Source: Eurosta solidaginis
Taxonomy: Eukaryota; Arthropoda; Insecta; Diptera; Tephritidae
NCBI RefSeq assembly: GCF_040869045.1
Contig: NC_090319.1
Span: forward strand, 261,036,897-261,100,896
Reading direction: 5' to 3'
Length of the DNA stretch: 64,000 nucleotides
How positions within the stretch are numbered: position 1 is the first letter of the stretch; every line of letters begins with the position of its first letter. A model generated the notes under the pieces. The model was not told the origin of the DNA. It did no database searches and saw nothing but the letters and a program-made list of their open reading frames with translations. The position numbers were made by a program, and so were the translations under genes. This document shows positions 34,628 through 44,552 of the stretch, one piece after another.

Positions 34628-34996
34628 CTGTTGTTGTTGTTGTTGTAGCGATAAGGACGCTCCTCGAAGGCCTTGGGGAGTGTTATCGATGTCGATGATG
34701 CTTTGCCGGATGTGGATCCGGTACGTTCTGGTAAAAAGCACCATTAAGGTACTAGCCCGACCATTTCGGGAACGATTTGGTATTACCAAATGAAACCTTC
34801 TAGGCCAAACCGCCCTAACACCCCCTCGGTTGTTAAAGAAACAGGATTCACCACGAGTAGGAGGGGTTGACAACTGGGTTGGAGAAGCTAAATATTGCGC
34901 TGGCAACCCCTTAAATCAATTTGGTATTTTAGTCGCCTCTTACGACAAGCATACCTGCCGCCCATATATTGCAAGCCCCGTAAACCGCTGGGGTTC
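34628..34996 (-). mobile_element. Short interspersed repeat with a (CAA)n tail
   Basis: On the minus strand this ~370-bp GC-richer block begins near 'ccccagcggttt' and ends in 'cgctacaacaacaacaaca'. It stands out sharply from AT-rich flanks, has no open frame with motifs, and contains small palindromes ('ccggatccacatccgg'). The tail 'gctacaacaa(caa)n' is the same type as the 3' end of the Jockey-like LINE at 16850-16871, so it may be a SINE or internally deleted element mobilised by that LINE family. No tRNA-like boxes were found. Confidence 0.5.
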
Positions 34997-35904
34997 AGCT
35001 CTCAAAGTACTATATTTTAACTTTTCCATAGTAAACTTGCACCCGTTTCTTCGCCATAAAGTTTGATCCAATTGAGATATTGCCTTGAATTTTGGTAAAC
35101 CGCTTTCTATTCCAACGAGAACGATTCTGTGTAAAAAATGGTTTCATTTGGATGAGCCTCTCCATAAATATAGGGGCGGACTTTTAGTCTGTTTATTCGG
35201 ACTAAAACAATTTAAGGTACGGAAATAATTTTTCTAATGGACCCTTACTATAAAAGCATTAACAGTAAGGCTCCCTGAATAAAACACAATTCAATTTGTT
35301 CTGATTTTTTTTACTTTTCAGAAGTAAATTACTTGTTTATCTTGTGAAATGTACCCCAGGACAACCAAATTTTACCGACAGTTTTTTTTCAAATAATAAG
35401 AATATCTCACTTTATCTTATTAATATAATTTTGAAAACGCTTATATTAGCTCCAATGTTATGTTTGTACGTTTGTATATAACTCTTTCATACTAAATGTA
35501 AAGAAAAAACTATAATAATGTTACGAAAAAGTACGCGTACTCGTATTTTCAGGTGGTACTAAAATTTTTGCGTGTAATTGGTTGGTTTTAAATAAAAAAA
35601 CGTGCTTATTATAAAAAAATTTGAATAATCAAGAATCTGTAATAATCATTTCGTATATTCACGTAATCTTGGTTAGCAGCTTATGTCGTTATAATTTTAA
35701 CATAATTCGCAAAAATAAAATATACTGGCGAAAACTAATTATTCAGCAGATGAAATTAGTAAAATAATAACGAACGATGTTCGTTTTGTAGCAGAGCGGA
35801 AGGATAGGTAGGGCATTACCTTGCATTGTCGTTTCGGTCACTATAAAAAGTTTTTTGTCACTATTATTTAGAATTTGTGTATAGTTAAGGAGCCATTCGG
35901 TGTC
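34997..35904. other. AT-rich DNA without a recognisable gene
   Basis: No motif beyond short A/T tracts. Confidence 0.4.
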
Positions 35905-36130
35905 TTATCTGTATGATTTTAGGGTCCGTCGGATTCATTTGTTTTGGTAATTTCTTGATGATTTTGGATACTATACCAAGATTCCCTCGAGGTCATTTAA
36001 GAATCACTTACGCATAATTTCGGGATGGTTTTGGAGACTATTTCGGGGCTAGCAGCGGCGTAATTCGGGACCAATCTATGTTCATTTCAAGAAGATCTTG
36101 GGTACTACTTCAGATTACTTCGCGGGTCAT
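35905..36130 (-). repeat. Degenerate ATCCCGAAAT-type repeat
   Basis: On the plus strand the phrases 'atttcgggatggttttgg', 'actatttcggggc' and 'aattcgggacc' recur every 10-25 bases. The reverse complement is the same motif as at 54490-55110. Confidence 0.45.
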
Positions 36131-37039
36131 TTTCCCTGAATTTTAGAATCATAAACAATACCGAACATATGGGGTATTTAATGGTCCATAATGTGGTCTC
36201 TTAGTTTGTAACACCGAAAAATCCAAAAAAAGCTTCCCTAATACCCCCAAATTATGTTATCATGAAACTAGCGTTGACATCTCTTTCGAACATAATGCTA
36301 TTAGCTATTAAAACCGTCAACTCAAGTAAATATTCGTAAATTTTATCTAATGTGCTATGTACAGAGTGATTCAAAATGGCATTGAAATATTTTGCTCACG
36401 TATTTCTGCAGCCAAGGCGGACAGAAATATGAATTACATTTTCTTGAGTTTCATAGACCTTTTTCGAGAAATCTGTGTTCCAAGCTTTCATATCAGCCGA
36501 TTCACATCTCGGGCGTACTTTTCATCGTATAAATATCAAGTATATCACGTTTGAAAAGCTCGGAAGTCTCCTTAATTTTTAGAGCTAGATATATTTTCAA
36601 TGACCACAAAAAAATTACCCAAAATTGTAAAAAAGCTCGTTTTATGAATTTTTTTTACTTAATTACCAAAATATGGATTTTGTATCCTTCCTTGTGTCTT
36701 TCTCACTGGATTCGGAAAGTATGGAAAATTTTACTTGGTGACGCCATACCTTTCTAAGATTTCAATGTCTACCAATCAATCAAATTAACAAAGATTCAAC
36801 AAAAAGGAAATCTTTGAAACATACATGGCGTATACATTTTTTTATGAACACCATACAAAATCGAACTTCGATTTCGGAAATCGAATAATCGTTGAACTGC
36901 GGTTATTCCAATAATTTAAATAAATCAACTATTCGAATAGTAAAATTCAAACAAAAAAATCTAAAATCGAATAATCGAATTATTCCAATATTTTTAAAAG
37001 CCCTACCGAATACCCTAATAGACATTGTTGAAGATTACA
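36131..37039. other. AT-rich DNA without a recognisable gene
   Basis: Contains short mirrored ATTCGAATAATCGA-like phrases at 36870-36990 but nothing assignable. Confidence 0.35.
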
Positions 37040-37540
37040 ATTTATGTGTACTGTGCTTTATTGAATTTTACTAAAATTACTGAAAATTGGTTTTTACTTA
37101 AATTTGACTGCATTTTAATAAAATTTTACTTTATTGGACTGAAATTTGATTTGCAGTTTTACTCCAAATGTGAATTTACTTATCTTTTATTGCTGAATGA
37201 TTATTACTGAAACTTTACGGTTTGTTATTGAATTTTAGCAACAATTTTACTGAGAGTGGGAATAAGCTGAAATTTCACTTTATTTTATTGAGCTTCGCTT
37301 TAAATTTACTTAGAATTTTACTTAAAAATTTCAAAGTTTACGCAAAAGCTTACTGAAAATTTGTATTTTATTATTACTGTGTTTAGGTGACTCTTATTGA
37401 AGTTTTGGTTGACCGAATTATACTAAAATATTTTTAAACATTTTATTGAAATTCTTCTCCTTTTTTAGAATTTTAATGAAATTATACTTTAAATGTGATT
37501 GTAAATAGCTTTTACTAAGTTTTGCTGAAATTTTACGGTA
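37040..37540. repeat. TTTTACTGAAA satellite, degenerate segment
   Basis: Repeated 'gaattttactaaaattactgaaa', 'ttttacttaaa' and 'attttactgaga' phrases continue the base motif of 31561-32860 without the regular 205-bp order. The segment is cut at 37540 by a Helentron-like insertion. Confidence 0.65.
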
Positions 37541-39504
37541 TTTTTATACTCAGTTGAGCAGAGCTCACAGAGTATATTAACTTTGATTGGATAACGGTTG
37601 GTTGTACATATATAAAGGAATCGAGATAGATATAGACTTCCATATATCAAAATAATCAGGATCGAAAAAAATTTGATTGAGCCATGTCCGTCCGTCCGTC
37701 CGTCCGTTAACACGATAACTTGAGTAAATTTTGAGGTATCTTGATGAAATTTGGTACGTAGGTTCCTGAGCACTCATCTCAGATCGCTATTTAAAATGAA
37801 CGATATCGGACTATAACCACGCCCACTTTTTCGATATCGAAAATTTCGAAAAACCGAAAAAGTGCGATAATTCATTACCAAAGACAGATAAAGCGACGAA
37901 ACTTGGTAGATGAGTTGAATTTATGACGCAGAATAGAAAATTAGTAAAATTTTGGACAATGGGCGTGGCACCGCCCACTTTTAAAAGAAGGTAATTTAAA
38001 ACTTTGCAAGCTGTAATTTGTCAGTCGTTGAAGATATCATGATGAAATTTGGCAGCGACGTTACTCCTATTACTATATGTACGCCTAATAAAAATTAGCA
38101 AAATCGGAGAAGGACCACGCCCACTTTAAAAAAAAATTTTTTTTAAGTAAAATTTTAACAAAAAATTTAATATCTTTACAGTATATAAATAAATTATGTC
38201 AACATTCAACTCCAGAAATGATATGGTACAACAAAATACAAAAATAAAAGAAAATTTCAAAATGGGCGTGGCTCCGCCCTTTTTCATTTAATTTGTCTAG
38301 GATACTTTTAAGGCCATAAGTCGAACAAAAATAAACCAATCCTTTTGAAATTTGGTAGGGGCATAGATTTTATGATGTTAACTGTTTTCTGTGAAAACGG
38401 GCGAAATCGGTTGATGCCACGACCAGTTTTTATACAAAGTCGTTCCTCTGTCCTTCCGCATGGCCGTTAACACGATAACTTGAGCCAAAATCGACATATC
38501 TTTAATGAACTTTCTGCAGGGCGAAATAAAAAACCCTTAAAATCTTGGCAGGTATTACATATATAAATAAATTAGCGGTATCCAACAGATGATGTTCTGG
38601 GTCACCCTGGTCCACATTTTGGTCGATATCTGGAAAACGCCTTCACATATACAACTACCACCACTCCCTTTTAAAACTCTCATTAATTCCTTTAATTTGA
38701 TACCCATATCGTACAAACACATTCTAGAGTCACCCCTGGTCCACCTTTATGGCGATATTTCGAAACGGCGTCCACCTATAGAGCTAAGGCCCACTCCCTT
38801 TTAAAATACTCATTAACACCTTTCGTTTGATGCCCATATTGTACAAACAAATTCTAGAGTCACCCCTGGTCCACCTTTATGGCGATATCTCGAAACGGAG
38901 TCCACCCATGGAACTAAGGATTGCTCCCTTTTAAAACCCTCATTAATACCTTTCTTTCGATACCCATATTGTACAAACAAATTCTAGGGTCACCCCTGGT
39001 CCACCTTTATGGCGATATCTCGAAACGGCGTCCACCTATAGAACTAAGGATTACTCGCTTTTAAAATACTCATTAACACCTTTCATTTGATACCCATATC
39101 GTACAAACACATTCTAGAGTCACCCCTGGTCCACCTTTATGGCGATATCTCGAAAAGGCGACCACCTATACAACTACCACCACTCCCTTTTAAAACCCTC
39201 CTTAATACCTTTAATTTGATACCCATATCGTACAAACAAATTCTAGGGTCACACCTGGTCCACCTTTATGGCGATATCTCGAAACGGCGTCCACATGTGG
39301 AATTAAGCATCACTCCCTTTTAAAATACTCATTAACACCTTTCTTTTGATACCCATATTGTACAAACAAATTTTAGGGTCACACATTCCAGGGTTTCCCT
39401 CGGTTCATTTTCCTACTTGGTTATTTTCCCTTATGTTGTCACCATAGCTCTCAACTGAGTATGTAATGTTCGGTTACTCCCGAACTTAACCTTCCTTACT
39501 TGTT
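37541..39504 (+). mobile_element. Helentron-like (DINE-1/HINE-type) element, copy 1
   Basis: Features in order: a 5' end TTTTTATACTC; a subterminal ATACTCAGTTGAG (37546-37558); a (GTCC)n microsatellite after 'gagccatg' (about 37680-37707); ~150-bp repeated blocks each with a CCACGCCCA box; a ~128-bp minisatellite (about 38600-39400); the inverted subterminal CTCAACTGAGTAT (39450-39462); a hairpin GTTCGG-TTACTC-CCGAAC (39468-39485); and the end CTTACTTGTTT. This layout of subterminal inverted repeats, GTCC microsatellite, central tandem repeats and 3' stem-loop is that of Helentron-derived DINE-1-type elements. It carries no coding sequence. Confidence 0.75.
38600..39400 (+). repeat. ~128-bp minisatellite in copy 1
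   Basis: About six units, each carrying 'gtcacccctggtccacctttatggcgatatctcgaaa' elements in pieces. The frames crossing it are artefacts. Confidence 0.8.
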
Positions 39505-39613
39505 TTGAATTATACTTGAATTAGCTTAAGTTGTATCTAAAATTTTACTGAAAGTTTTGGTTTACTTAGATGTTACGGTAGTTTATTAAATTTTACTGAA
39601 ATTTGATTAAGTA
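39505..39613. repeat. TTTTACTGAAA satellite segment between two insertions
   Basis: About 110 bp of 'aaattttactgaaagttttgg'-style sequence left between the two Helentron-like copies, showing that both landed in the same satellite. Confidence 0.6.
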
Positions 39614-42600
39614 TTTTTTTATACTCAGTTGAGCAGAGCTCACAGAGTATATTAAGTTTGATTGGATAACGGTTGGTTGTACATATATAAAGGAATCGAG
39701 ATAGATATAGACTTCCATATATCAAAATAATCAGGATCGAAAAAAAATTTGATTGAGCCATGTCCGTCCGTCCGTCCGTCCGTCCGTCCGTCCGTCCGTT
39801 AACACGATAACTTGAGTAAATTTTAAGGTATCTTTATGAAATTTGGTATGTAGGTTCCTGAGCACTCATCTCAGATCGCTATTTAAAATGAACGATATCG
39901 GACTATAACCACGCCCACTTTTTCGATATCGAAAATTTCGAAAAATCGGAAAAATGCGATAATTCATTGCCAAAGGCGGCTAAAGCGATGAAACTTGGTA
40001 GATGGGTCGACGTTATGACGCAGAATAGAAAATTAGTAAGATTTTGGACAATGGGCGTGGCACCGCCCACTTTTACAAGAAGGTAATTTAAAAGTTTTGC
40101 AAGCTGTAATTTGGCAGTCGTTGAAGATATCATGATGAAATTTGGCAGGAACGTTACTACTATTACTATATATGTGCTAAATAAAAATTAGCAAAATTGG
40201 ATGAAGAACACGCCCACTTTTTAAAAAAAAAATTTTTTAAATTCAAATTTTAACAAAAAATTTAATATCTTTACTGTATATAAGTAAATTAAGTCAAAAT
40301 TCAACTCCAGTAATCACATGATGTAACCAAATACAAAAATAAAAGAAAATTTCAAAATGGGTGTGGCTCCGCCCATTTTCATTTAGTTTGTCTAGAATAC
40401 TTTTAATGCCATAAGTCGAACAAAAATTTACCAATCCTTCTCAAATTTGGTAGGAGCATAGATTCTGTGACGGTAACTGCTCTCTGTGAAAATGGGCGAA
40501 ATCGGTGAAAGCCACGCCCAGTTTTTATACACAGTCCACCGTCTGTCCTTCCGCTCGGCCGTTAACACAATAACTTGAGCAAAAACCGATATAGCTTTAC
40601 TAAACTTAGCCCACGTACTTATCTGAACTCACTTTATCTTGGTATAAAAAATGGCAGAAATCCGACCATAACCACGCCCACTTTATCGATATCGAAAATT
40701 ACGAAAAATGAAAAAAATGAAAAAAATGCCATAATTCTATACCAACTACGAAAAAAGGGATGAAACATGGTAACTGGATTGGTTTATTGACGCAAAATAT
40801 AACTTTGGAAAAAAACTTTGTAAAATGGGTGTGACACCTACCATATTATGTAGAAGAAAATGAAAAAGTTCTACAAGGCGAAATCAACAGCCCTTGGAAT
40901 CTTGGCAGGAATACTGTTAGTGGTATTGCATATATAAATAAATTAGCAGTACCCGACAGATGATTTTCTGGATAACCTGGTCCACATTTTGGTCGATATC
41001 GCGAGAACGCCTTCACATATACATCTAAGGGCCACTCGCTTTTAAAACCCTCATTAATACTTTTAATTTGATATCCATATCGTACAAAAACATTCTAGAG
41101 TCACCCTGGCCCACCCTAATGGCGATATCTCGAAAAGGCGTCCACCTATAGACCTAATGCCCACTCCCTCTTAAAATGCTCAGTAACAACTTTCGTTTGA
41201 TACCCATATCGTACAAACATTCTAGAGTCACCCCTGGCCCACCCTAATGGCGATATCTCGAAAAGGCGGCCACCTATATACCTAATGTCTACTCCCTCTT
41301 AAAATGCTCAGTAACACCTTTCGTTTGATACCCATATCGTACAAACATTCTAGAGTCACCCCTGGCCCACCCTAATGGCGATATCTCGAAAAGGCGTCCA
41401 CCTATAGACCTAATGCCCACTCCCTCTTAAAATGCTCAGTAACACCTTTCGTTTGATACCCATATCGTACAAACATTCTAGAGTCACCCCTGGCCCACCC
41501 TAATGGCGATATCTCGAAAAGGCGTCCACCTATGGACCTAATGCCCACTCCCTCTTAAAATGCTCAGTAACACCTTTCGTTTGATACCCATATCGTACAA
41601 ACATTCTAGAGTCACCCTTGGTCCACCTTTATAGCGATATCGCGAAAAGGCGTCCACCTATAGAACTAAGGATTACTCCTTTTTAAAATACTCATTACCA
41701 CCTTTCATTTGATACCCATATCGTACAAACACATTCTAGAGTCACCCTGGCCCACCCTAATGGCGATATCTCGAAAAGGCGTCCACCTATAGACCTAATG
41801 CCGACTCCCTCTTAAAATGCTCAGTAACACTTTTCGTTTGATACCCATATCGTACAAACATTCTAGAGTCACCCCTGGCCCACCCTAATGGCGATATCTC
41901 GAAAAGGCGTCCACCTATAGACCTAACGCCCACTCCCTCTTAAAATGCTCAGTAACACCTTTCGTTTGATACCCATATCGTACAAACATTCTAGAGTCAC
42001 CCTTGGTCCACCTTTATGGCGATATCTCGAAAAGGCGTCCACCTATAGAACTAAGGCTTACTCCCTTTTAAAATACTCATTACCACCTTTCATTTGATAC
42101 CCATATCGTACAAAAACATTCTAGAGTCACCCCTGGCCCACCCTAATGACGATATCTCGAAAAGGCGACCACCTATAGACCTAATGCCCACTCCCTCTTA
42201 AAATGCTCAGTAACACCTTTCGTTTGATACCCATATCGTACAAACATTCTAGAGTCACCCCTGGCCCACCCTAATGGCGATATCTCGAAAAGGCGTCCAC
42301 CTATATACCTAATGTCCACTCCCTCTTAAAATGCTCAGTAACACCTTTCGTTTGATACCCATATCGTACAAACATTCTAGAGTCACCCCTGGCCCACCCT
42401 AATGGCGACATTTCGAAAAGGCGTCCACCTATAGACCTAATGCCCACTCCCTCTTAAAATACTCAGTAACACTTTTCGTTTGATACCCATATCGTACAAA
42501 CATTCTAGAGTCAGCCCTGGTCCACCTTTATGGCGATATCCCTAAATGGCGTCCATCCATAGAACTATGGCCTACTCTCTCTTAAAATACTCTTTACTAC

Positions 42601-42751
42601 CTTCCATTTGATACACATGTCATACAACCACATTCCAGGGTTACCCTAGGTTCATTTTCCTACATGGTGATTTTTCTTATTTTGTCTCCATAGCTCTCAA
42701 CTGAGTATGTAATGTTCGGTTACACCCGAACTTAGCCTTCCTTACTTGTTT
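39614..42751 (+). mobile_element. Helentron-like element, copy 2
   Basis: Same order of parts as copy 1. Subterminal repeats are at 39621-39633 and 42696-42708, the GTCC run at about 39761-39799, and the hairpin GTTCGG-TTACAC-CCGAAC at 42714-42731. The element ends near 42751 at CTTACTTGTTT. CCACGCCCA-type boxes lie at 39909, 40052 (inverted), 40209, 40358 (inverted), 40512 and 40672. The minisatellite has about 13 units, which explains the 3.1-kb length. Confidence 0.78.
40960..42640 (+). repeat. ~128-bp minisatellite in copy 2
   Basis: TTCTAGAG starts at 41220, 41348, 41476 and 41604, giving a 128-bp period here; other units vary by a few bases. About 13 units. Neighbouring units are nearly identical, which suggests local homogenisation. 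Confidence 0.85.
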
Positions 42752-42900
42752 AAATTAAAATTTTCTAAATTTCACTCAGTTTCACTGAAATTTTACTGTG
42801 TTTTTTTGAATTTTATTCAAATTTTACTTAAAACTTGTCTGAGGACTTGACTTTTATTAAAATCTTACTTTCACTTACTATAGATTTACAAGTATCTACT
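42752..42900. repeat. TTTTACTGAAA satellite segment
   Basis: 'cactgaaattttactgtg' and 'aaattttacttaaaa' phrases resume immediately after copy 2. Confidence 0.6.
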
Positions 42901-42904
42901 TGAA

Positions 42905-43065
42905 ATTGTTCCCTTGCTTGCTGCTATGCTCAGAATGTTTGCCAAATCACTGCCAAGGAGCAACACCGTTCAGGAAAACTTTCTTCGAAATGAAAAGCCT
43001 TTTTGTTGAAGTTGAACCCAGGACCTTCGATGTGGTATGTGGAGCACGCTCAGGATTATACATTT
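42905..43065 (-). mobile_element. tRNA-derived SINE, degenerate partial copy
   Basis: On the minus strand an A-box-like 'gagcgtgctccacatacc' is followed by a B-box-like GGGTTCAACTTC, then the 'tttcatttcgaag' body and 'gccaaacattctg' equivalents of the SINE at 49894-50258. The 3' half is lost. Confidence 0.55.
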
Positions 43066-43289
43066 CTAACGAATTTTTTATTAGCTTTATCCGTGCGCCA
43101 CCTTGCGGATTTTTCCCCTCTTGTTGCACTGTTAAAGAGAACAGGACTATGATATTAATTTTAAGAGCTCAGTTCTTCGGTTGCTTACCAAAAAATAGTT
43201 TGCAAGACCTCAAGTTTTGCAGGAATTTCCGAAGTATCTCAGTTCATGAGCCATCTGGCGGAATATGGGAATTCACTACAGACTAGATA

Positions 43290-43620
43290 GAGATCAGAGT
43301 ATTGAATGCGCTCTACGCAGGTATGACGATATTGCAGCGAATAAAATACCAAAGGCTCGCTTGTCATGTTACGCGAATGGAAGAAGACGCTCCGGTCAAT
43401 GAAGTATTTCAGTCGACACTGCAGTTTAGAAGCAGATTAATGGGAGAACTCCACTGCGTTGGGAGAGGAAGGTGGAAAAAGATTTCGCATCCCTTTTTGG
43501 TCCTAATTGGCGTCAGTTAAACAGGAGTAGCTAGCGTAAGCTATTACGAAACGGCCAAAGTCTCATGTGAGGTTAAGTGCTAATTTACGATGAATGATGA
43601 TAAATGTCGAATTTCAGACA
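43290..43620 (+). pseudogene. RTE-type LINE, C-terminal fragment
   Basis: The plus frame reads QRIKYQRLACHVTRMEEDAP, equivalent to the GHVxRM segment, then GRGRWKKI, and after a frameshift NWRQLNRSS...RKLLRNGQS. This is the tail of an RTE-type ORF, ending near a short 'aatgatgataaatg' 3' terminus. A frameshift and stops are present. Confidence 0.6.
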
Positions 43621-44552
43621 ACTTTGTTGCTCTCAATTCTAGTGCTTTTTGTGGATTCTCATGATATATTGAAGTAAAATATTATTATTGCTTTTTGTTA
43701 CAGATTAAAGGACATTCCATTGCCACACATATTAGAACATTCATCATTTAAACAAAATATAGAATAACACTCGTAATGATTGTGCTCTGCCAATTCCAAT
43801 CCTCTTGCTAATAGGAAATTTTGTTATTCTACCTCAATGACTTCCTTAGCATCAATTTTCAAAACTAATAGCTTTAACTTCTTGCTAACGAATTTGAGCA
43901 ACGGCGTCGATATGTCAAACGAGATTTAAAGTGAATGAATAAAAACAAGAAAACTGTAACTTTTGCTTCCACTTACAAATAATAAAACAGTCATAATTCA
44001 TTATGGACGAAATGACGACAAAAAAATGTGTAAGGTTATTTGTTCAAGTACTGAAACACGGGATGACAAAAACTGGAACATAAAATATGACGGATTATGA
44101 GCAAAAATGGAATCGAACGCATGAAAAACAGATGCTAGAGAATGTAAAACTAAAAAAGATTGAATGAATGAAATATAAGACACTACCAAGTATTTTACAA
44201 CAGGGAGCGAGGTGAAGAGAAATGTGGGAAACAAATTGAAGTACGTGCTATGATGAATAGCAGACGCGCTGTAATTGCGATTGTGCCATATGACCAAACG
44301 AGGCAATGCGGAAAGTCAAAATGGGACTTGACATCGGGCTGACTGATGCACTGGTGGACATGAACAAACAAAAAAAAAAAAAAACAGATACAAACACTAT
44401 GTGGAAGGCAGAATATTACATAGTCATTGACTGACATACATACACATCTACAGCAGCGTGAGTGAGTGTGCGTAACGAGGAGTACAATACAATGAAAGTC
44501 ATGCTGCTTATGCATTTATGTATGAATGTAGACATCATGAATTCTTGCTTTC
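43621..44552. other. AT-rich DNA without a recognisable gene
   Basis: An A run lies at 44368-44383. Overlapping minus-strand frames (44001-44655) are hydrophobic or low-complexity and have no motif. Confidence 0.4.

Noticed and set aside
38589..39323. Repeated small ORFs with ISYKHILESPLVHLYGDISKR
   Set aside because: These are the 128-bp minisatellite translated in one frame; the unit length is not a multiple of three, so the frame is not maintained.
40960..42640. CRISPR array
   Set aside because: Units are contiguous ~128-bp tandem copies without unique spacers, in a eukaryotic transposon.
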